DNA of 43,082 bases, taken from Bacteroidales bacterium. Its GTDB lineage: Bacteria; Bacteroidota; Bacteroidia; Bacteroidales; UBA932. The translations under genes and the position numbers were made by a program. Shown in pieces: positions 26,557 through 35,186 of the stretch (position 1 is the stretch's first letter; each line of letters begins with the position of its first letter). The DNA lies in NCBI GenBank assembly GCA_017625535.1, contig JAGAKR010000011.1, positions 1 through 43,082 on the forward strand, written 5' to 3'. Below the pieces are notes generated by a model that was given only the letters and a program-made list of their open reading frames with translations, had not been told where the DNA came from and did not search any database.

Positions 26557-27417
26557 ATGAGACAGTTAAAGATCACAAAATCAATCACAAACAGGGAGAG
26601 CGCCTCTCTGGATAAATATCTACAGGAGATAGGTAGAGAAGAACTCATTACAGTTGAGGAAGAGGTTGAACTTGCCCAAAGAATAAAAAAAGGTGATCAG
26701 GAGGCTTTGGAGAAACTTACCAGAGCTAACCTGAGGTTTGTAGTTTCTGTTGCAAAACAGTATCAGAACCAGGGCTTGAGCCTTCCTGACCTTATCAATG
26801 AGGGTAACCTGGGACTTATAAAGGCTGCCGAGAAGTTTGATGAGACCAGAGGTTTCAAATTCATCTCTTATGCTGTATGGTGGATAAGACAGTCCATACT
26901 CCAGGCTTTGGCAGAGCAGTCGAGAATTGTGAGGCTTCCGCTTAACCAGGTTGGATCTTTGAACAAAATAAACAAGGCCCTCTCAAAATTTGAGCAGGAG
27001 AACGAGAGGATGCCGTCTCCAGAGGAGTTGGCAGACATCCTTGAGATTCCAAGGGAGAAGATTGCGGATACTTTGAGGGTTTCAGGCAGACACGTATCGG
27101 TTGATGCACCTTTTGTGGATGGTGAGGACAACAGCCTTCTGGATGTGCTTGTAAACTCGGACTCCCCTAATGCGGACAGAGGCCTTGTAAACGAATCTTT
27201 GAACAAGGAGATTGAAAGGGCACTTTCCACCCTTACAGAGAGGGAGAGGGATATTGTGAAGTATTTCTTTGGCATAGGGGCACAGGAGATGACTTTGGAG
27301 GAGATAGGTGAGTATTTCGGACTTACCAGAGAGCGTGTAAGGCAGATCAAGGAGAAGGCCATCAGAAGATTGAGACACAGTGCAAGAAGCAAACTGCTCA
27401 AGAGTTATCTTGGGTAG
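26557..27417 (+). CDS. rpoD: RNA polymerase primary sigma factor RpoD/SigA (Bacteroidetes type)
   Basis: This housekeeping sigma factor directs RNA polymerase to the TTTG/TAnnTTTG promoters seen across the window. At 286 residues it lacks region 1.1 and the non-conserved region of E. coli sigma-70, which is normal for Bacteroidetes. Region 1.2 is [27 protein letters not shown]. Region 2 includes [29 protein letters not shown] and [16 protein letters not shown]. Region 3 is [11 protein letters not shown]. Region 4 is [29 protein letters not shown]. It lies between htrA and dcp and is transcribed from its own promoter. Confidence 0.97.
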   Translation: MRQLKITKSITNRESASLDKYLQEIGREELITVEEEVELAQRIKKGDQEALEKLTRANLRFVVSVAKQYQNQGLSLPDLINEGNLGLIKAAEKFDETRGFKFISYAVWWIRQSILQALAEQSRIVRLPLNQVGSLNKINKALSKFEQENERMPSPEELADILEIPREKIADTLRVSGRHVSVDAPFVDGEDNSLLDVLVNSDSPNADRGLVNESLNKEIERALSTLTERERDIVKYFFGIGAQEMTLEEIGEYFGLTRERVRQIKEKAIRRLRHSARSKLLKSYLG

Positions 27418-27474
27418 TGCGCTTCCGTGCATTTCCATTGCATTTAGATTTAACCATTTATAACACATTAAACT

Positions 27475-29577
27475 ATGAAAAAGTATTTGATATCTCTACT
27501 TTCAGCAGGGGTATTGGTTGCGTCTTGTTCACAGTCAAAAGATGTGAACCCTCTTCTTGAGGAGTGGACAACCCCTTATGGTATCCCACCTTTTGAGCAG
27601 GTACAGCCTGAGCATTATCTTCCTGCATTCAAAGCTGCAATGGCTGCAGAACTTGCAGAAATTGATGCAATTGTAAACAATACAGAGGAGCCTACATATG
27701 AGAATACCATTGAGGCATATGCAAATACAGGCGAACTTCTTTCAAACGTATCTTCTGTATTCAGCAGTGCAAACGGCGTAAAATCAAATCCTGAACTCCA
27801 GGCCATTGCAAAGGAACTATCTCCGCTACAGAGTGCGCACAGCAGTGCAATCCGTCTTAATGACAAACTTTTCCAGAGAATTAAAGCAGTTTATGAGAAG
27901 AGAAATGAGATGAATCTCAATCCTCAGCAGATGAGGGCTGTAGAGGAGATCTACAAAGGCTTTGAGAGAGGCGGTGCAAATCTTCCTGCAGACAAGAAAG
28001 AGGAGTTGAAGGCTGTAAATGCAGAAATTTCTGCCCTGCAGTTGCAGTTCTCTCAGAATGCATTGCAGGAGACTGCTGCATATACCCTTGTAATTGAGAA
28101 AGAGGAGGATCTTAAAGGTCTTACAGAGGGTCAGATTGCAGAGGCTGCTTCAAGGGCTGCAAAAGCCGGCCAGGAGGGTAAATGGTTCTTTGGCCTTGAC
28201 AATCCAAGCATTATGCCTTTCCTTGCAAATGCAGAGAACAGGGAGTTGAGGAAACAGATTCTTGAGGCATACTTGAACAGGTGCAACAATAACAATGAGA
28301 ATGACAGCAAGGAGATAATCAAGAAACTTGTTGAATTGAGACTCAAGAGGGCACAGATTATGGGTGCCGAGAGTGCGGCAGCATACATCCTTGAAGACAG
28401 GATGGCCAAGACTCCTGAGGCTGTATACAATTTGTTGGACCAGATTTGGGCTCCTGCACTTAAAGCTGCAAAGGCAGAGGCAGATGATATGAAGAAGATC
28501 ATTGCAAAGGAGGGTTCAAACATCAATCTTGAGGCTTGGGACTGGAGATATTATGCCCAGAAGGCAATGAAGGAGAAATTCAACCTCAGCGAGTCTGAGA
28601 TGGCCCCTTATTTCCAGATTGACAATGTAAGGGAAGGTGTATTCCACGTTGCAAACAAACTGTTTGGCCTTACTTTCAAAAAATTGGAGAATGTTCCCCT
28701 TCCACACCCTGAAGCTGAGGCTTTTGAGGTGATGGACAAAGACGGTTCGGTAACAGGCGTTGTATTCTTTGATATGTTTGCAAGACCTGGCCAGAAGAGG
28801 GCAGGTGCATGGTGCGGCGGTTTCAGAGGACAGTCTTACAAGAACGGTGAGAGGATCATTCCATTGGTAACCATCTGCGGTAACTTTACAAGACCGGTAG
28901 GTGACCAGCCTGCACTTCTTACAACTGATGAGGTTGAGACATATTTCCACGAGTTCGGACACGGTTTGGCAAGCCTTCTTAAAGATACCAAAGTTAAAGG
29001 TATGGGCGGATATCCAAGGGACTTTGTTGAGCTCCCTTCACAGTTGAATGAGCACTGGGCATTTGAGCCTGAGGTTCTGAAGGTTTATGCAAAACACTAC
29101 CAGACCGGTGAGGTAATTCCTCAGGAACTTGTAGACAAGATGGTTGCTGCAGGCAAATATGGACAGGGTTTTGCAACTGTTGAGTATCTTGCCGCATCAT
29201 ACCTTGATATGGATTTCCACGTCCTTAAGGAGATCCCTGCAGACCTTGATGTAAATGCATTCGAGACCAAGGTTTTGGGTGACAGAGGTATTCTTCCTCA
29301 GATCCCTTCAAGATACAGGAGCACATACTTCAGCCATACTTTCAGTGGCGGATATACAGCAGGTTATTACAGTTATATCTGGGCAGAGGTTCTTGATGCA
29401 GATGCATATGAAGCATTTGTTGAGACCGGTGACATCTTCAACCAGGAGGTTGCAGACAAATACAGGACAGAGGTTCTTGAGAGAGCAGGTGAAGAGGATG
29501 CAATGAATCTTTACATCAACTTCAGAGGTAAGGAGCCGGGAATTGATCCGCTTCTGAAGAACAGGGGCTTGAAATAG
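27475..29577 (+). CDS. dcp: M3 family metallopeptidase, peptidyl-dipeptidase Dcp type, lipoprotein
   Basis: M3 zinc peptidases cut short peptides; the Dcp branch releases dipeptides from the C-terminus. The 700-residue protein has the usual length. Zinc ligands are H492 and H496 in FHEFGH, with E519 in FVELPSQ as the expected third ligand. The N-terminus MKKYLISLLSAGVLVASC ends in a lipobox with C18, so the enzyme is predicted to be lipid-anchored facing the periplasm. That suits digestion of imported peptides. Dcp and oligopeptidase A branches are hard to separate by eye. It follows rpoD by 57 bases without an evident TAnnTTTG box and ends at a strong terminator. Confidence 0.92.
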   Translation: MKKYLISLLSAGVLVASCSQSKDVNPLLEEWTTPYGIPPFEQVQPEHYLPAFKAAMAAELAEIDAIVNNTEEPTYENTIEAYANTGELLSNVSSVFSSANGVKSNPELQAIAKELSPLQSAHSSAIRLNDKLFQRIKAVYEKRNEMNLNPQQMRAVEEIYKGFERGGANLPADKKEELKAVNAEISALQLQFSQNALQETAAYTLVIEKEEDLKGLTEGQIAEAASRAAKAGQEGKWFFGLDNPSIMPFLANAENRELRKQILEAYLNRCNNNNENDSKEIIKKLVELRLKRAQIMGAESAAAYILEDRMAKTPEAVYNLLDQIWAPALKAAKAEADDMKKIIAKEGSNINLEAWDWRYYAQKAMKEKFNLSESEMAPYFQIDNVREGVFHVANKLFGLTFKKLENVPLPHPEAEAFEVMDKDGSVTGVVFFDMFARPGQKRAGAWCGGFRGQSYKNGERIIPLVTICGNFTRPVGDQPALLTTDEVETYFHEFGHGLASLLKDTKVKGMGGYPRDFVELPSQLNEHWAFEPEVLKVYAKHYQTGEVIPQELVDKMVAAGKYGQGFATVEYLAASYLDMDFHVLKEIPADLDVNAFETKVLGDRGILPQIPSRYRSTYFSHTFSGGYTAGYYSYIWAEVLDADAYEAFVETGDIFNQEVADKYRTEVLERAGEEDAMNLYINFRGKEPGIDPLLKNRGLK

Positions 29578-29594
29578 TCTTACACTTTGATTAT

Positions 29595-29630
29595 AAAGGT
29601 TGCAGGAGATACTCCTGCAACCTTTTTTAT
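29595..29630 (+). terminator. Intrinsic terminator after dcp
   Basis: AAAGGTTGCAGGAG (29595-29608) pairs perfectly with CTCCTGCAACCTTT (29612-29625) across a three-base loop, and the T-run continues. It is the strongest intrinsic terminator in the window after the rRNA one. Confidence 0.93.
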
Positions 29631-29653
29631 TTTTAAGGCACCGGTTTTTTTTA

Positions 29654-29661
29654 TACCTTTG
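29654..29661 (+). promoter_or_regulatory. -7 element for the second AGCS symporter gene
   Basis: TACCTTTG is a perfect TAnnTTTG match, 33 bases before the ATG at 29695. The expected -33 site holds TTTT rather than TTTG. Confidence 0.55.
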
Positions 29662-29694
29662 GAGCTTTGTTGAAAATAACTAAAAATTAACGAT

Positions 29695-31074
29695 ATGAAC
29701 GACTTCCTGGCTTATCTGGGTAATGGCATTACGGCAGTAAGCGACTTTGTTTGCGGTTATCCGCTCTTTTTCCTCCTTGTTGGAGGCGGATTGTATTTCT
29801 TGATTTATTCAGGCTTTGTTCCATTGAGATATTACGGGCGTGCCATCAAATCCCTTAAGTCTGAGGATGATAAGGCAGAGGGACAGATCAGCTCTTTTGA
29901 GGCGCTTGCAAGTGCCATTGCTGCAACAGTGGGAATGGGAAACATTGCAGGTGTTGCAATAGCCCTCTCCATTGGAGGCCCCGGTGCAATTTTCTGGATG
30001 TGGGTAAGTTCAATCCTTGGAATGGCAACCAAATTCTTTGAAGGTACGCTTTCTGTAATGTACAAAGGCAAAGATGATACCGGCGAGACCCAGGGAGGCC
30101 CTATGTATATGATCCTTTCCGGATTGGGACAGAACTGGAAACCTCTTGCAGTATTCTTCTCAATATCCGGTCTTATAGGAACACTTTGCATAATGCAGGC
30201 AAACCAGTTCACAGAGGCCATCACCACTGTATTCTTTACACCTGAGCAGAATACCGTAACCTTGAGGTTCATAATAGGAGTGATAATTTGTGCTGTAGTT
30301 GCCTGTGTTATACTTGGCGGTATAAAGAGGATTTCAAAAGTTGCAACCAAAGTGGTTCCTGCAATGGTAATAATGTATTTCCTTCTGGTACTTTATATAA
30401 TCCTTACCAACCTTGATGCTGTTCCAGGTGTATTCGGTGCAATCTTTACAGATGCCCTTACAATAAAGGCAGGAGTTGGCGGCGGTGTAGGTGCACTTGT
30501 TTCAATAGCACTTATAGGTATCAGACGTGCTGCTCTTGTAAATGAGGCAGGTGTAGGTACTGCATCAATGATGCACGGTGCTTCAAAGAACAACCAGCCT
30601 GTAAGGGAAGGTCTTGTGGCAATGATAGGCCCTTCAATTGATTCAGGCCTTGTATGTACACTTACAGCCATTGCAATCCTTATCCAGAGGGACTTCCTTC
30701 CGTTGGGTGACGGCATCAGCGGTTCAATGGCAGGTTTGAGCGTGGCACTCCAGGCATTTGACATCTCAATCCCCGGATTGGGCAAATACCTTCTTCTGCT
30801 TATGCTCTTCTTCTTTGCATTCTCCACAATGTTCTCGTACTCATATTACGGACAGAAATGTACAGGTTTCCTATTTGGTGCAAGATATGCGAAGTATTAC
30901 AACATATTCTTCCTTGTAATGCTTGTGGTTTCTGCAGTAATTCCTCTGAAGGCTGCTGTTGGTCTTATAGACCTTGCATATGCACTTATGGCATTCCCTA
31001 CAATGTTCACCCTTATGGTCCTTTCTCCAAAAGTGAAGAAGGCAATGAAGGTGTATTTTTCGGAGAACAAGTAA
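29695..31074 (+). CDS. Sodium:alanine/glycine symporter family (AGCS) protein, copy 2
   Basis: This is a 459-residue hydrophobic inner-membrane transporter of the AGCS family. Hallmarks are ATVGMGNIAGVAIALSIGGPGAIFWMW and GGPMYMIL in the first half and AALVNEAGVGTASMMHGASKNNQPVREG in the second. It differs clearly from copy 1 (249-1655). The latter reads GTGNLAGVATA where this reads GMGNIAGVAIA, and NEAGEGSAPN where this reads NEAGVGTASM. The two probably diverged long ago and may carry different amino acids. It has its own promoter and ends at the hairpin at 31085-31117. Confidence 0.93.
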   Translation: MNDFLAYLGNGITAVSDFVCGYPLFFLLVGGGLYFLIYSGFVPLRYYGRAIKSLKSEDDKAEGQISSFEALASAIAATVGMGNIAGVAIALSIGGPGAIFWMWVSSILGMATKFFEGTLSVMYKGKDDTGETQGGPMYMILSGLGQNWKPLAVFFSISGLIGTLCIMQANQFTEAITTVFFTPEQNTVTLRFIIGVIICAVVACVILGGIKRISKVATKVVPAMVIMYFLLVLYIILTNLDAVPGVFGAIFTDALTIKAGVGGGVGALVSIALIGIRRAALVNEAGVGTASMMHGASKNNQPVREGLVAMIGPSIDSGLVCTLTAIAILIQRDFLPLGDGISGSMAGLSVALQAFDISIPGLGKYLLLLMLFFFAFSTMFSYSYYGQKCTGFLFGARYAKYYNIFFLVMLVVSAVIPLKAAVGLIDLAYALMAFPTMFTLMVLSPKVKKAMKVYFSENK

Positions 31075-31084
31075 ATTAATTTTA

Positions 31085-31117
31085 TAATCCCGACAGATCA
31101 TGTTTCTGTCGGGATTA
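31085..31117. terminator. Perfect 13-bp stem-loop between the symporter and argS genes
   Basis: TAATCCCGACAGA (31085-31097) pairs perfectly with TCTGTCGGGATTA (31105-31117) around a seven-base loop. The following ATATTTG is a poor T-run, so termination is likely but not certain. Each arm contains the octamer TCCCGACA, which is over-represented in this window. Confidence 0.65.
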
Positions 31118-31134
31118 ATATTTGACAATAAGAA

Positions 31135-32925
31135 ATGATATATATGAATCCTGAATTATTTATAAGCAATAAGGCAAAAGAGGCGGTAAAGGCCCTTTAT
31201 GGTGTAGAAGTTGATGACAAGATGATCCAGACCCAGACCACAAGAAAAGAGTTTGAGGGGGACATCACATTGGTTGCATTCCCGTTGCTGAAGACAAGCA
31301 GAAAGTCTCCAGAGGCAACTGCAACAGAGATAGGAGGGTACATAAAGGAGAATGAGCCTATGGTGGAAAGTTTCAATGTAGTGAAGGGTTTTCTGAACAT
31401 AAAGCTTTCTGAAGAGTTCTGGAAAAATGTATTTACAGAAATCAATGCGGCAGAGAATTATGGACAACTTCCTACAACAGGCAAGACAGTGATGATAGAG
31501 TTCTCTTCTCCAAATACAAACAAACCGCTGCATCTTGGACATATAAGGAACAACCTTTTGGGATGGTCTGTTTCAAGGCTCCTTGAGGCAAACGGACATA
31601 ATGTGCTTAGGGTGAACCTTGTGAATGACAGGGGTATCCATATCTGCAAATCAATGCTTGCCTGGCTGAAGATGGGCAACGGGGAAACTCCGGAGTCATC
31701 GGGAATAAAGGGAGACCACCTTGTGGGCAAGTATTATGTGGCTTTCAGCAATGAGCTGAAGAAACAGACAAAGGAACTCATTGCACAGGGGGTGCCGGAG
31801 GATGAGGCTGAAAGACAGACTCCAATCCTTAAGGAGGCACAGGCAATGCTTGTAAAATGGGAGCAGGGTGATCCTGAAGTTGTGGAGTTGTGGAAGAAGA
31901 TGAACGGTTGGGTGTATGACGGATTTGACAAGACATACAACCGCCTTGGCATCTCTTTCCACAAGACATACTATGAGTCACAGACCTATCTCCTTGGAAA
32001 GGCATTGGTGCAGGAGGGACTGAAGAAAGGTATTTTTGAGACACACGAAGACGGTTCTGTATGGTGTGACCTTACTCCCGACGGCCTTGACAAGAAACTT
32101 CTCCTAAGGGGTGACGGCACATCTGTATATATGACACAGGATTTGGGAACAGCCCACCAGAGATTTTCTGAGCACAGCCTTGATGAGCATATATATGTTG
32201 TGGGAAATGAGCAGAACTATCATTTCCAGGTGTTGAAACTTATCCTCAAGAAATTGGGATTTGACTGGAGCGACAGCATATACCATCTGTCATACGGTAT
32301 GGTGGAACTTCCTGAAGGCAAGATGAAATCAAGGGAGGGAACAGTTGTGGATGCAGACGATCTTGTACAGGATATGTATGCAACTGCAAAAGAGACCTCA
32401 TTGGCTCTTGGAAGGCTGGACGATATGCAGGAGGCAGAAAGGGAGGACTTGTTTGAGATGATTGGCCTGGGTGCCCTCAAATATTTCATTCTTAAAGTTG
32501 ACCCTAAGAAGACAATGCTGTTTGACCCTAAGGAGTCGATAGACTTCAACGGTAATACCGGTCCATTCATCCAGTATACCCATGCACGTATAAAATCCAT
32601 TCTAAGGAAGGCTTCAGAGAGAGGTTTTGCACAGGAGGTACTTCCGGCAGCAGCACTGCTCCCTAAGGAGATAGAGATAATAAAGATGCTCAACATCTAC
32701 CCTCAGAGGGTTAAAGAGGCCGGTGATGACCACTCTCCTGCAGTAATTGCAAATTATGCTTATGACCTTGCAAAAGAGTTCAGCCAGTATTACCACGATA
32801 CAACCATCCTCAATGAGGCTGATGCTGCATTGAGATCACAGAGGCTTGTGCTTATAGATGTTATTGCCAAGGTGCTTGTAAGTGCTATGGATATTCTTGG
32901 CATAAGGCTCCCAGAGAGGATGTAA
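31135..32925 (+). CDS. argS: Arginyl-tRNA synthetase
   Basis: ArgRS charges tRNA-Arg with arginine using ATP. The 596-residue class I synthetase carries the HIGH motif as HLGHI (133-137) after SSPNTNKPL. The second motif is KMKSREGTVVDADDL from K396, in the degenerate form usual for this enzyme. The C-terminal anticodon domain ends with DILGIRLPERM. Two start codons are possible, ATG at 31135 or at 31144 (MNPELFI); the later one is equally plausible. It overlaps ygiQ by one base (TAATG) and is probably co-transcribed with it. AATATTTG at 31117-31124, one base off consensus, may be its -7 element. Confidence 0.97.
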   Translation: MIYMNPELFISNKAKEAVKALYGVEVDDKMIQTQTTRKEFEGDITLVAFPLLKTSRKSPEATATEIGGYIKENEPMVESFNVVKGFLNIKLSEEFWKNVFTEINAAENYGQLPTTGKTVMIEFSSPNTNKPLHLGHIRNNLLGWSVSRLLEANGHNVLRVNLVNDRGIHICKSMLAWLKMGNGETPESSGIKGDHLVGKYYVAFSNELKKQTKELIAQGVPEDEAERQTPILKEAQAMLVKWEQGDPEVVELWKKMNGWVYDGFDKTYNRLGISFHKTYYESQTYLLGKALVQEGLKKGIFETHEDGSVWCDLTPDGLDKKLLLRGDGTSVYMTQDLGTAHQRFSEHSLDEHIYVVGNEQNYHFQVLKLILKKLGFDWSDSIYHLSYGMVELPEGKMKSREGTVVDADDLVQDMYATAKETSLALGRLDDMQEAEREDLFEMIGLGALKYFILKVDPKKTMLFDPKESIDFNGNTGPFIQYTHARIKSILRKASERGFAQEVLPAAALLPKEIEIIKMLNIYPQRVKEAGDDHSPAVIANYAYDLAKEFSQYYHDTTILNEADAALRSQRLVLIDVIAKVLVSAMDILGIRLPERM

Positions 32926-34646
32926 TGATGGAGCGGAGCAGATTCATACCTACCTCAAAGAAAGAGGTTGATGCATTGGGATGGGACTATATAGATGTGA
33001 TCATCTTTACCGGTGATGCCTATATAGACCACCCCTCTTTTGGCACAGCCGTAATTGCCCGTGTACTGGAGAACAGCGGATACAGGGTGGCGGTAATCCC
33101 GCAGCCAAACTGGAGGGATGATTTGAGGGATTTCAAGAAACTTGGGGAACCAAGGCTATTCTTTGGTGTGAATTCAGGGGCTATGGACTCTATGGTGAAT
33201 CATTATACTGCAGCAAAGAGATTGCGCAGCAATGATGCATATACCCCTAATGGAGCCCCTTCAATGCGCCCCGATTATGCAGTTAAGGTATATTCCAACA
33301 TCCTTAAACAATTATATCCCCACATACCTGTTGTAATAGGAGGTATAGAGGCATCGCTCCGCAGGCTTGCCCATTACGACTATTGGCAGGACAGGCTTCT
33401 TCCGTCCGTGCTGGTGGAGAGCAAGGCAGACTATCTCATTTACGGAATGGGGGAGAGGGCCATAATAGATATAGCCAGACATATAGAGGATGGCAATTGG
33501 GCAGACAAGAATAAGTTGCAGCAGGTTGCCTGGATAAGTGATGAGAAACCACAGGAGTCTCCCGACAGGATATTCCTCCACCCGTATGAAAAATGTCTGA
33601 AAGACAAGAAGGCATTTGTGGAGAACTTCAACGTTATTGAAGTTGAAGCAAACAGGATGGTGGGCAAGCAGCTGGTGGAGAAGACAGGAGACAAATATGT
33701 ATGTGTGAACAGCCCGTATCCGCTTCCATCTGTTGAGGAACTGGATTCCTATTATGATCTTCCCTACACAAAACTGCCCCATCCGCGCTATAAGGGGAAG
33801 CATATCCCGGCATATGAGATGATAAAGTTCTCTATAAACACCCACAGGGGATGTTTTGGGGGCTGCAGTTTCTGTACTATTGCGGCACATCAGGGAAAGC
33901 ATATCCAGAGCAGGAGCGAAAGGTCAATTCTGGAGGAGATACAGAGGCTCAGGGATCTGCCCGGTTTTGCAGGGAACATCTCGGATGTAGGTGCCCCAAC
34001 AGCAAATATGTACGGAATGTGTGGCAATGACCTTACCGTTTGCGGCAAATGCTTCCGCAAGAGTTGTCTTTTCCCAAAGAGGTGTCCTAACCTTAACAAC
34101 TCCCACAGGAGGCTGCTTAAGTTGTACAGGAGCATCTCTGAAATAAAGGGGATAAGGCACGCATATATTGGCAGTGGCATAAGATATGACCTCTTCCTTG
34201 ATGAAAAGGGGTTTCTTGACAGCTCATCCAAACCATATTTTGAGGAACTTGTAACCAACCATACAAGCGGCAGGCTGAAGGTGGCTCCGGAGCATACAGA
34301 AGACAAAGTGCTGGAGATGATGAACAAACCTTCTTTTGCATTGTTCGGACGTCTGAAGAGGGAGTTTGACAAGGTGGTGAGAGAGAAGAATCTAAGATAC
34401 CAGATTGTCCCATACTTCATATCTTCACATCCCGGATGTACAATGAAGGATATGGAGAATCTTGCTGCAAACCCACTCCTGAAGGGTGTATATACAGACC
34501 AGGTGCAGGATTTTACCCCAACTCCAATGACAAAATCTTCTGCCGCATATTATGCGCAGATTGACCCAAAAACATTCAAACCGGTGTTTGTGGAGAAAAA
34601 TATGGAGAAGAAAAAGATGCAGAAATCTTATTTTTTTAAGAAATAG
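32925..34646 (+). CDS. ygiQ: YgiQ family radical SAM protein (UPF0313)
   Basis: YgiQ proteins are radical SAM enzymes of unknown reaction. The 573-residue protein has an N-terminal B12-binding-like region of about 280 residues, which contains the family stretch DVIIFTGDAYIDHPSFG. The radical SAM core follows, with the [4Fe-4S] cysteines C310-x3-C314-x2-C317 in HRGCFGGCSFCTI. FISSHPGCTMKDM and VQDFTPTPMTKSS come near the end. It is shorter than E. coli YgiQ because most of the C-terminal DUF3362 tail is missing. A second Cys-rich patch lies at about 365-392 (CGNDLTVCGKCFRKSCLFPKRC). It starts on the argS stop codon (TAATG). Confidence 0.93.
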   Translation: MMERSRFIPTSKKEVDALGWDYIDVIIFTGDAYIDHPSFGTAVIARVLENSGYRVAVIPQPNWRDDLRDFKKLGEPRLFFGVNSGAMDSMVNHYTAAKRLRSNDAYTPNGAPSMRPDYAVKVYSNILKQLYPHIPVVIGGIEASLRRLAHYDYWQDRLLPSVLVESKADYLIYGMGERAIIDIARHIEDGNWADKNKLQQVAWISDEKPQESPDRIFLHPYEKCLKDKKAFVENFNVIEVEANRMVGKQLVEKTGDKYVCVNSPYPLPSVEELDSYYDLPYTKLPHPRYKGKHIPAYEMIKFSINTHRGCFGGCSFCTIAAHQGKHIQSRSERSILEEIQRLRDLPGFAGNISDVGAPTANMYGMCGNDLTVCGKCFRKSCLFPKRCPNLNNSHRRLLKLYRSISEIKGIRHAYIGSGIRYDLFLDEKGFLDSSSKPYFEELVTNHTSGRLKVAPEHTEDKVLEMMNKPSFALFGRLKREFDKVVREKNLRYQIVPYFISSHPGCTMKDMENLAANPLLKGVYTDQVQDFTPTPMTKSSAAYYAQIDPKTFKPVFVEKNMEKKKMQKSYFFKK

Positions 34647-34678
34647 CCAAAAACATTTTTTTATAAGAAAAATTGCAC

Positions 34679-34686
34679 TATACTTG
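34679..34686 (+). promoter_or_regulatory. Candidate -7 element for the 118-residue acidic protein gene
   Basis: TATACTTG is one base from the TAnnTTTG consensus and lies 45 bases before the ATG at 34732. The region between ygiQ and this gene is AT-rich (about 85 bases), consistent with a promoter. Confidence 0.4.
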
Positions 34687-34731
34687 CACAGAAAATCAAT
34701 ATAACCAGATTAACCAATTAGAGAGAAAGCT

Positions 34732-35088
34732 ATGTGCGCAAAAACTTCATCAAAACCACAGAAGAAGAGAGCAGTTGTAAGTTATGCAAACATGTCACCT
34801 GAACTGGCGGCAGCATTCAAGGAGAAATATCCTAAAGGATACGCAGATTATATGGGAGACCTCTTTAAGGTTGACAAGCCTGACGGATCGTTCTTTTATG
34901 CAGTTTCTGTTGAGATTCCGGATGCCATTTATCTTGTTAAGATTGAGGTTAAGATAGATGATTACGAGGATGTGGAGAACGGATTGTTCGGAGGTGTGGA
35001 TGCAGATGATGACGGTGGAGCTGAGGGCGGCACATTCCCGGATGACGGCACCAACTCATTCGGCGGAGAGGATGACTCGGATGAATAA
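34732..35088 (+). CDS. Small protein with acidic tail, conserved-type hypothetical
   Basis: I do not recognise a named family, though similar short proteins occur in other Bacteroidales in my recollection. The 118-residue product has a Lys-rich start (KTSSKPQKKRA). A compact middle follows, with SPELAAAFKEKYPKGYADYMGD then a beta-rich stretch FFYAVSVEIPDAIYLVKIEVKI. A strongly acidic, Gly-rich, probably disordered tail runs from about residue 76. There is no signal peptide or membrane segment. It has its own weak promoter and a terminator (35117-35150), so it is monocistronic. The acidic tail could mimic nucleic acid or bind a basic partner; that is a guess. Confidence 0.8.
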   Translation: MCAKTSSKPQKKRAVVSYANMSPELAAAFKEKYPKGYADYMGDLFKVDKPDGSFFYAVSVEIPDAIYLVKIEVKIDDYEDVENGLFGGVDADDDGGAEGGTFPDDGTNSFGGEDDSDE

Positions 35089-35116
35089 GGACAAATGATT
35101 ATATGCACAGTTCAAT

Positions 35117-35150
35117 AAAGGTGATGTGTTCTGCACAATCACCTTTTTTT
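35117..35150 (+). terminator. Intrinsic terminator after the acidic protein gene
   Basis: AAAGGTGAT (35117-35125) pairs with ATCACCTTT (35138-35146). GTG-CAC extends the stem through one bulged A, and a run of seven or more T follows. Confidence 0.87.
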
Positions 35151-35186
35151 ATTAAATTCGCATTGTATAAAACCTGACTGAAACTG

